Below the pieces are notes generated by a model. It was given only the letters and a program-made list of their open reading frames with translations. It did no database searches and was not told the DNA's origin. Both the position numbers and the translations under genes were made by a program. 9,148 nucleotides of DNA, from NCBI GenBank assembly GCA_021823385.1, contig JAKAOC010000062.1:1-9148 (forward strand). Direction: 5' to 3'. Shown here piece by piece: positions 6,335-9,148 of the stretch. Position 1 is the stretch's first letter. Every line of letters begins with the position of its first letter. The stretch is from Actinomycetes bacterium (GTDB lineage: Bacteria; Actinomycetota; Acidimicrobiia; Acidimicrobiales; Acidimicrobiaceae).

Positions 6335-6342
6335 AGGGGCCG

Positions 6343-6348
6343 ATACTA
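6343..6348 (-). promoter_or_regulatory. Likely -10 element of a leaderless icd promoter
   Basis: On the minus strand TAGTAT (TANNNT pattern) ends 8 nt before the A of the icd ATG at 6334, so transcription should begin within about two bases of the start codon. No ribosome site precedes the ATG, as expected for a leaderless mRNA, which is common in actinobacteria. A -35 is poorly defined (TTAATG at 18 bp). Confidence 0.5.
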
Positions 6349-6397
6349 TCCCCAATTGCTCGGAGGCATTAAAACGAGCGTCCCGTGCGGCACCTCG

Positions 6398-7270
6398 TTA
6401 GGCGCCGCTGGCACCAAAAACCGCTTCGTGTATCGCTACGGTGGTGGCGGCCTGGTTCATCGTGAAGACGTGCAGGCCCTCCGCCCCCATGGCCAGAAGC
6501 TCGGTGCACAGCTCGATGGCGATCCTGGTCCCCTCGGCCTGGAAGCCAGCCGCGTCACCCTCATATCGCTCGAGCCTGGCGGCCACCTTTGCCGGTATCG
6601 GCGTACCCGAGAGCTCGGCCATGCGCCGCAACGTCGAGAGACTGGTTGGAGCCATGATGCCGGGAAGCACCGGCTTGTCGATCCCTCGCTTGGCCAGCGC
6701 GTCCCGGAGGCGCGCGTACCTGTCGGCGGTGTAGAAGAACTGGGTGATGGCATAGTCCGCCACCTCGAGCTTTTCCGCCAAACGATCCATGTCCACCTCA
6801 AAGCTGGGAGCCTCGGGATGCCCTTCGGGGTGGGCGGCCACGCCGACACACATGGAGTATTTGCGGCTCGCCAGGCGGGCAAGATCGATTGCATGGTTGA
6901 ACTCGCCGGGAGCGAGAGCGCAGCTCGCCTCCAAGGGAGGGTCGCCGCGGAGCGCCAGCACGTTCTCGATCCCCTGGCTCGCGTAGCGCTCCAGGATGGA
7001 CTCGAGGTCATCCTGGGTGTGGGCTGCTGTCACCAGGTGCGCAACCGGCAGAAGCCCGTAGTCACGCCGAAGCCGTGTCACCAGCTCGTGGGTGTGCTCG
7101 CGTGTCGAGCCGCCCGCGCCATAGGTGATCGAGGCGAAGTCGACCTTCAGTCGCGATAGCTCCGACAGTGCCGCCTGAAGCCGCGTTTCTGCCGCAGGTG
7201 AACGAGGTGGCCAGAGCTCGACCGAGAAGAGAGGCCTGGTTCGGTTGGCGATCAGCTCGTCAACCCGCAT
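6398..7270 (-). CDS. metF: 5,10-methylenetetrahydrofolate reductase
   Basis: This flavoprotein of 290 aa reduces 5,10-methylene-THF to 5-methyl-THF, the methyl donor for methionine synthesis. It has the normal bacterial length, without the eukaryotic regulatory domain. Numbered from the GTG at 7276 (292 aa), the marks are FSVELWPPR (17-25) with the catalytic Glu20, SITYGAGGSTR (49-59), LALRGDPP (107-114) with Asp112 near the flavin N1, GVAAHPEGHPEA (145-156) and ITQFFY (177-182) with Gln179 for folate. The start is either ATG 7270 or GTG 7276, overlapping the folD stop by 11 or 17 nt; I took the ATG, with AGGTGA just ahead. The overlap indicates coupling to folD, which makes and uses the same methylene-THF. 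The stop is 63 nt before icd. Confidence 0.96.
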   Translation of the reverse strand: MRVDELIANRTRPLFSVELWPPRSPAAETRLQAALSELSRLKVDFASITYGAGGSTREHTHELVTRLRRDYGLLPVAHLVTAAHTQDDLESILERYASQGIENVLALRGDPPLEASCALAPGEFNHAIDLARLASRKYSMCVGVAAHPEGHPEAPSFEVDMDRLAEKLEVADYAITQFFYTADRYARLRDALAKRGIDKPVLPGIMAPTSLSTLRRMAELSGTPIPAKVAARLERYEGDAAGFQAEGTRIAIELCTELLAMGAEGLHVFTMNQAATTVAIHEAVFGASGA

Positions 7271-8132
7271 CTTCACCTGCCACCCTGGCCTTGGCGGCCC
7301 GTAAGGCGTTCACCAGCAGCATGGCCCGGGTCATCGGCCCGACCCCGCCGATGGTCGGCGTCACTGCGGAGGCGGCATCGGCCACCGAGGGGTCCAGGTC
7401 CGAGGAGAGCTTGCCGTTGACGAACGGCGTTCCGGCACCGACCACGACCGCGCCGGGCTTGATCATGTCGCCCTTTATGAGGCCCGCGACGCCGGCCGCG
7501 GCGATGACGATGTCTCCTTGGCGGGTGATCTCCCCCAAGTCCGCTGTGCCGGTGTGAGCAATGGTGACGGTGGCGTTGCACCCCTTGCGCTTGGCGGAGA
7601 GCAGCATCGCCAGCGGGCGCCCGATGGTCAGCCCTCTGCCCACCATCACGACGTGGCGATGCTCGACCTCGACCCCGTAAAAGGTGAGAAGTTCGACTAT
7701 GCCGGCAGGCGTGCAGGGAAGGGGGCCGGGCTCGTTCATGACCAGCTTGCCCAGATTCACGGGGTGAAGGCCGTCCACGTCCTTGGCCGGCGAGATAGCA
7801 AGCAGCGCCTGGAGCTGGTCGAGCCCCGAGGGAAGCGGAAGCTGCAAGAGTACGGAGTCCACCTCGTCCGAAGAGTTGAGCTCGTCGATAACCGCCATGA
7901 GTTCGGCTTGGGAGATGTCAGCGGCAAGGTGGCGGTGGATCGACGCGATCCCCACCTCTTCACAGTCACGGTGCTTCATGGCTACGTATTTGGCACTGGA
8001 GGGGTCGTCACCCACCAGGATGGTCCCAAGCCCCACCCCCTTGCCAACGGCGGCTAGCTCGGCGACGCCGGCCTTGACCTTCTCTTTGATCGAGGCGGCG
8101 ACGGCATTGCCGTCGAGAATCTTGGCAGTCAT
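7260..8132 (-). CDS. folD: Bifunctional methylene-THF dehydrogenase / methenyl-THF cyclohydrolase
   Basis: This 290-aa enzyme interconverts 5,10-methylene-, 5,10-methenyl- and 10-formyl-THF, normally with NADP. Catalytic marks are Y49 and K53 in SAKYVAMK, Q97 in LLQLPLP, and D120 in KDVDGLHPVNLG. PCTPAG (139-144) and the cofactor loop VGRGLTIGRPLAMLL (164-178) follow, and GGVGPMT (262-268) closes the domain. Two stretches near the C-terminus depart from the common form: VVVGAGT (229-235), where VIDVG-like sequence is usual, and TPTIGGVGP (258-266), where TPVPGGVGP is usual. The ATG at 8132 gives normal length; a longer frame upstream would run into purH. GAGAGG lies about 9 nt ahead. It begins 13 nt after the purH stop and overlaps metF, forming a purH-folD-metF unit around shared folate intermediates. 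Confidence 0.96.
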   Translation of the reverse strand: MTAKILDGNAVAASIKEKVKAGVAELAAVGKGVGLGTILVGDDPSSAKYVAMKHRDCEEVGIASIHRHLAADISQAELMAVIDELNSSDEVDSVLLQLPLPSGLDQLQALLAISPAKDVDGLHPVNLGKLVMNEPGPLPCTPAGIVELLTFYGVEVEHRHVVMVGRGLTIGRPLAMLLSAKRKGCNATVTIAHTGTADLGEITRQGDIVIAAAGVAGLIKGDMIKPGAVVVGAGTPFVNGKLSSDLDPSVADAASAVTPTIGGVGPMTRAMLLVNALRAAKARVAGEDAG

Positions 8133-8145
8133 GATTTCGGGCCTC

Positions 8146-9148
8146 TCAGTGCTTGAAGTGGCGTTCGCCGGTAAAGACCATGGCAACCCCCGCCTCGTCG
8201 GCGGCTTCGATGACCTTGGAGTCGTTTATCGAGCCGCCTGGGGAGATGATAGCGGCCACTCCCGCCTCGGCCAGGGCCAGCATCCCGTCGGGGAACGGGA
8301 AGAAGGCGTCGGAGGCGCCGGCCGATCCGACCACCCGCTCGCCTGCCTTGGTGGTGGCGATGCGTGCCGAATCCAGCCGGTTCTGCTGCCCGGCACCTAT
8401 CCCGACAGCCATCTCGTCCTTGACGACCACGATGGCATTGGACCCGGTGCGCGCGCATACCTTCCAAGCCATGGCCAGATCCCGCATCTGCTCGGGCGTG
8501 GGGGCGACCTTGGTGACCACCTTCCAGCCCGAGGCCTCGGCCAGGAAGCGGTCGGGCTCCTGCACCAGGAACGCGTTACCCAGCGAGCGGATCTGCAGTC
8601 CGGGCGCCTCGGGCGCGGGTGCTTCTATCAGCCTCGTGTTCTTGCGCTTGGCGGCCAGCATCTCCACCACGCCTTCGGCGTAACCCGGGGCGATGACGAC
8701 GTCGGCCTTCGGGTTGGCGGCGAGCTCGGCGGCGAGCTCGGAATCGACCTCGCGATTGAGGGCGACGATCCCGCCAAAGGCTGAGATGGGGTCGGCTTCG
8801 AAGGCCAGGCGATAGGCCTCAGAGATTCCCGCATCCGAGACCGCGGCTCCACAGGGGTTCGCATGCTTGACGATCACCGCCGCAGGGCGCGAGGGGCCTG
8901 TCAGTTCGTGCACAAGCCTCCAGGCGGAATCGGCGTCGAAAAGGTTCAGATATGAGAGCTCCATGCCCGAATGTTGCTTGAGGCCGCGCAGCCAGCTCTC
9001 CCGCGCCGGCGAGAAATAGAGGGCCCCGTTCTGATGAGGATTCTCGCCGTAGCGCAATCCGCGAGCCTTCTCCAGGCGCAGGCCGATCCGCTCCGGAAGC
9101 GCCCCCGATTCGCCCGCGAGCCAGTCGGAAATCATCCGATCGTAGGCG
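8146..9148 (-). CDS. purH: Bifunctional purine biosynthesis protein PurH, C-terminal AICAR transformylase part (5' end outside window)
   Basis: PurH performs the last two steps of IMP synthesis: formyl transfer from 10-formyl-THF to AICAR, then ring closure. Only the C-terminal 330 or so codons of a usual 510-530 are present, covering the transformylase. The frame is open through the window edge (AYDRMISDWL), so the ATG at 9135 is internal. Marks in order are LRYGENPHQ (27-35 from that Met), VKHANPCGAAV (89-99) with the catalytic Lys90-His91 pair, DPISAFGGIVALNREVD, VIAPGY, AWKVCARTGSNAIVVVKD, GIGAGQQNRLDSARIA, ASDAFFPFPDGM and the closing ISPGGSINDSKVIEAADEAG with a GERHFKH tail. The N-terminal IMP cyclohydrolase domain lies beyond the window. 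folD, which supplies its formyl donor, starts 13 nt after its stop. Confidence 0.97.
   Translation of the reverse strand, partial: AYDRMISDWLAGESGALPERIGLRLEKARGLRYGENPHQNGALYFSPARESWLRGLKQHSGMELSYLNLFDADSAWRLVHELTGPSRPAAVIVKHANPCGAAVSDAGISEAYRLAFEADPISAFGGIVALNREVDSELAAELAANPKADVVIAPGYAEGVVEMLAAKRKNTRLIEAPAPEAPGLQIRSLGNAFLVQEPDRFLAEASGWKVVTKVAPTPEQMRDLAMAWKVCARTGSNAIVVVKDEMAVGIGAGQQNRLDSARIATTKAGERVVGSAGASDAFFPFPDGMLALAEAGVAAIISPGGSINDSKVIEAADEAGVAMVFTGERHFKH

Noticed and set aside
6370..6393. Possible terminator between metF and icd (CGAG...CTCG then TTTT on the minus strand)
   Set aside because: The stem is only 4 bp plus 2 bp separated by a 3x3 internal loop, too weak to call. Some read-through from metF into icd remains possible.
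7783..8784. A 333-codon open frame on the plus strand, antisense to folD and purH
   Set aside because: It crosses the folD-purH boundary without a break and its translation is Gly/Ser/Arg-rich with no recognisable domain; a GC-driven shadow.
1..9148. Mobile elements, CRISPR arrays, toxin-antitoxin or defence genes
   Set aside because: No transposase, integrase, long terminal inverted repeats, regularly spaced repeats or defence-family motifs are visible. Every long gene is a standard metabolic enzyme.

Overview
This GC-rich window holds part of the central-metabolism region of a bacterium, most likely an actinobacterium. The support is a DUF2510 protein, the purH-folD...icd/mdh gene neighbourhood familiar from actinobacteria, a cytosolic-type malate dehydrogenase, and an apparently leaderless icd. 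A deep branch such as Acidimicrobiia is possible, but the sequence alone does not settle it. Both window edges cut genes: the 3' part of sdhA is at the left and the 3' part of purH at the right.

Left block, plus strand (1-1988): the end of sdhA, then sdhB, then two small genes packed tightly behind it: an SCP2-like lipid-binding-fold protein and a DUF2510 single-pass membrane protein. The spacings are 1 nt, a 14-nt overlap and 3 nt, so this reads as one operon built on respiratory complex II (succinate dehydrogenase). A short gap with a possible promoter follows, then a lone 68-codon gene (2111-2317) of unknown function with an unusually complete Shine-Dalgarno sequence and a TTG start. Two hairpins (2334-2386) separate it from the convergent gene on the other strand.

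Right block, minus strand (9148 down to 2405): purH (partial), folD and metF are nearly contiguous or overlapping and form a purine/one-carbon folate unit. Then come icd (NADP isocitrate dehydrogenase), which seems to have its own promoter, and mdh (malate dehydrogenase), followed by two hairpins that look like the unit's terminator. After a 428-bp gap with no convincing gene comes kynU (kynureninase), alone and probably under its own promoter.

Functionally, sdhAB, icd and mdh cover three TCA-cycle steps. purH and folD share the 10-formyl-THF pool, and metF draws 5,10-methylene-THF toward methionine. Icd and FolD both produce NADPH. I see no mobile element, CRISPR array, RNA gene, toxin-antitoxin or defence system. 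The items most worth a second look are the two accessory genes behind sdhB, the orphan 68-aa gene, the leaderless icd start, the icd-mdh intercistronic hairpin, and the inverted repeat upstream of kynU.
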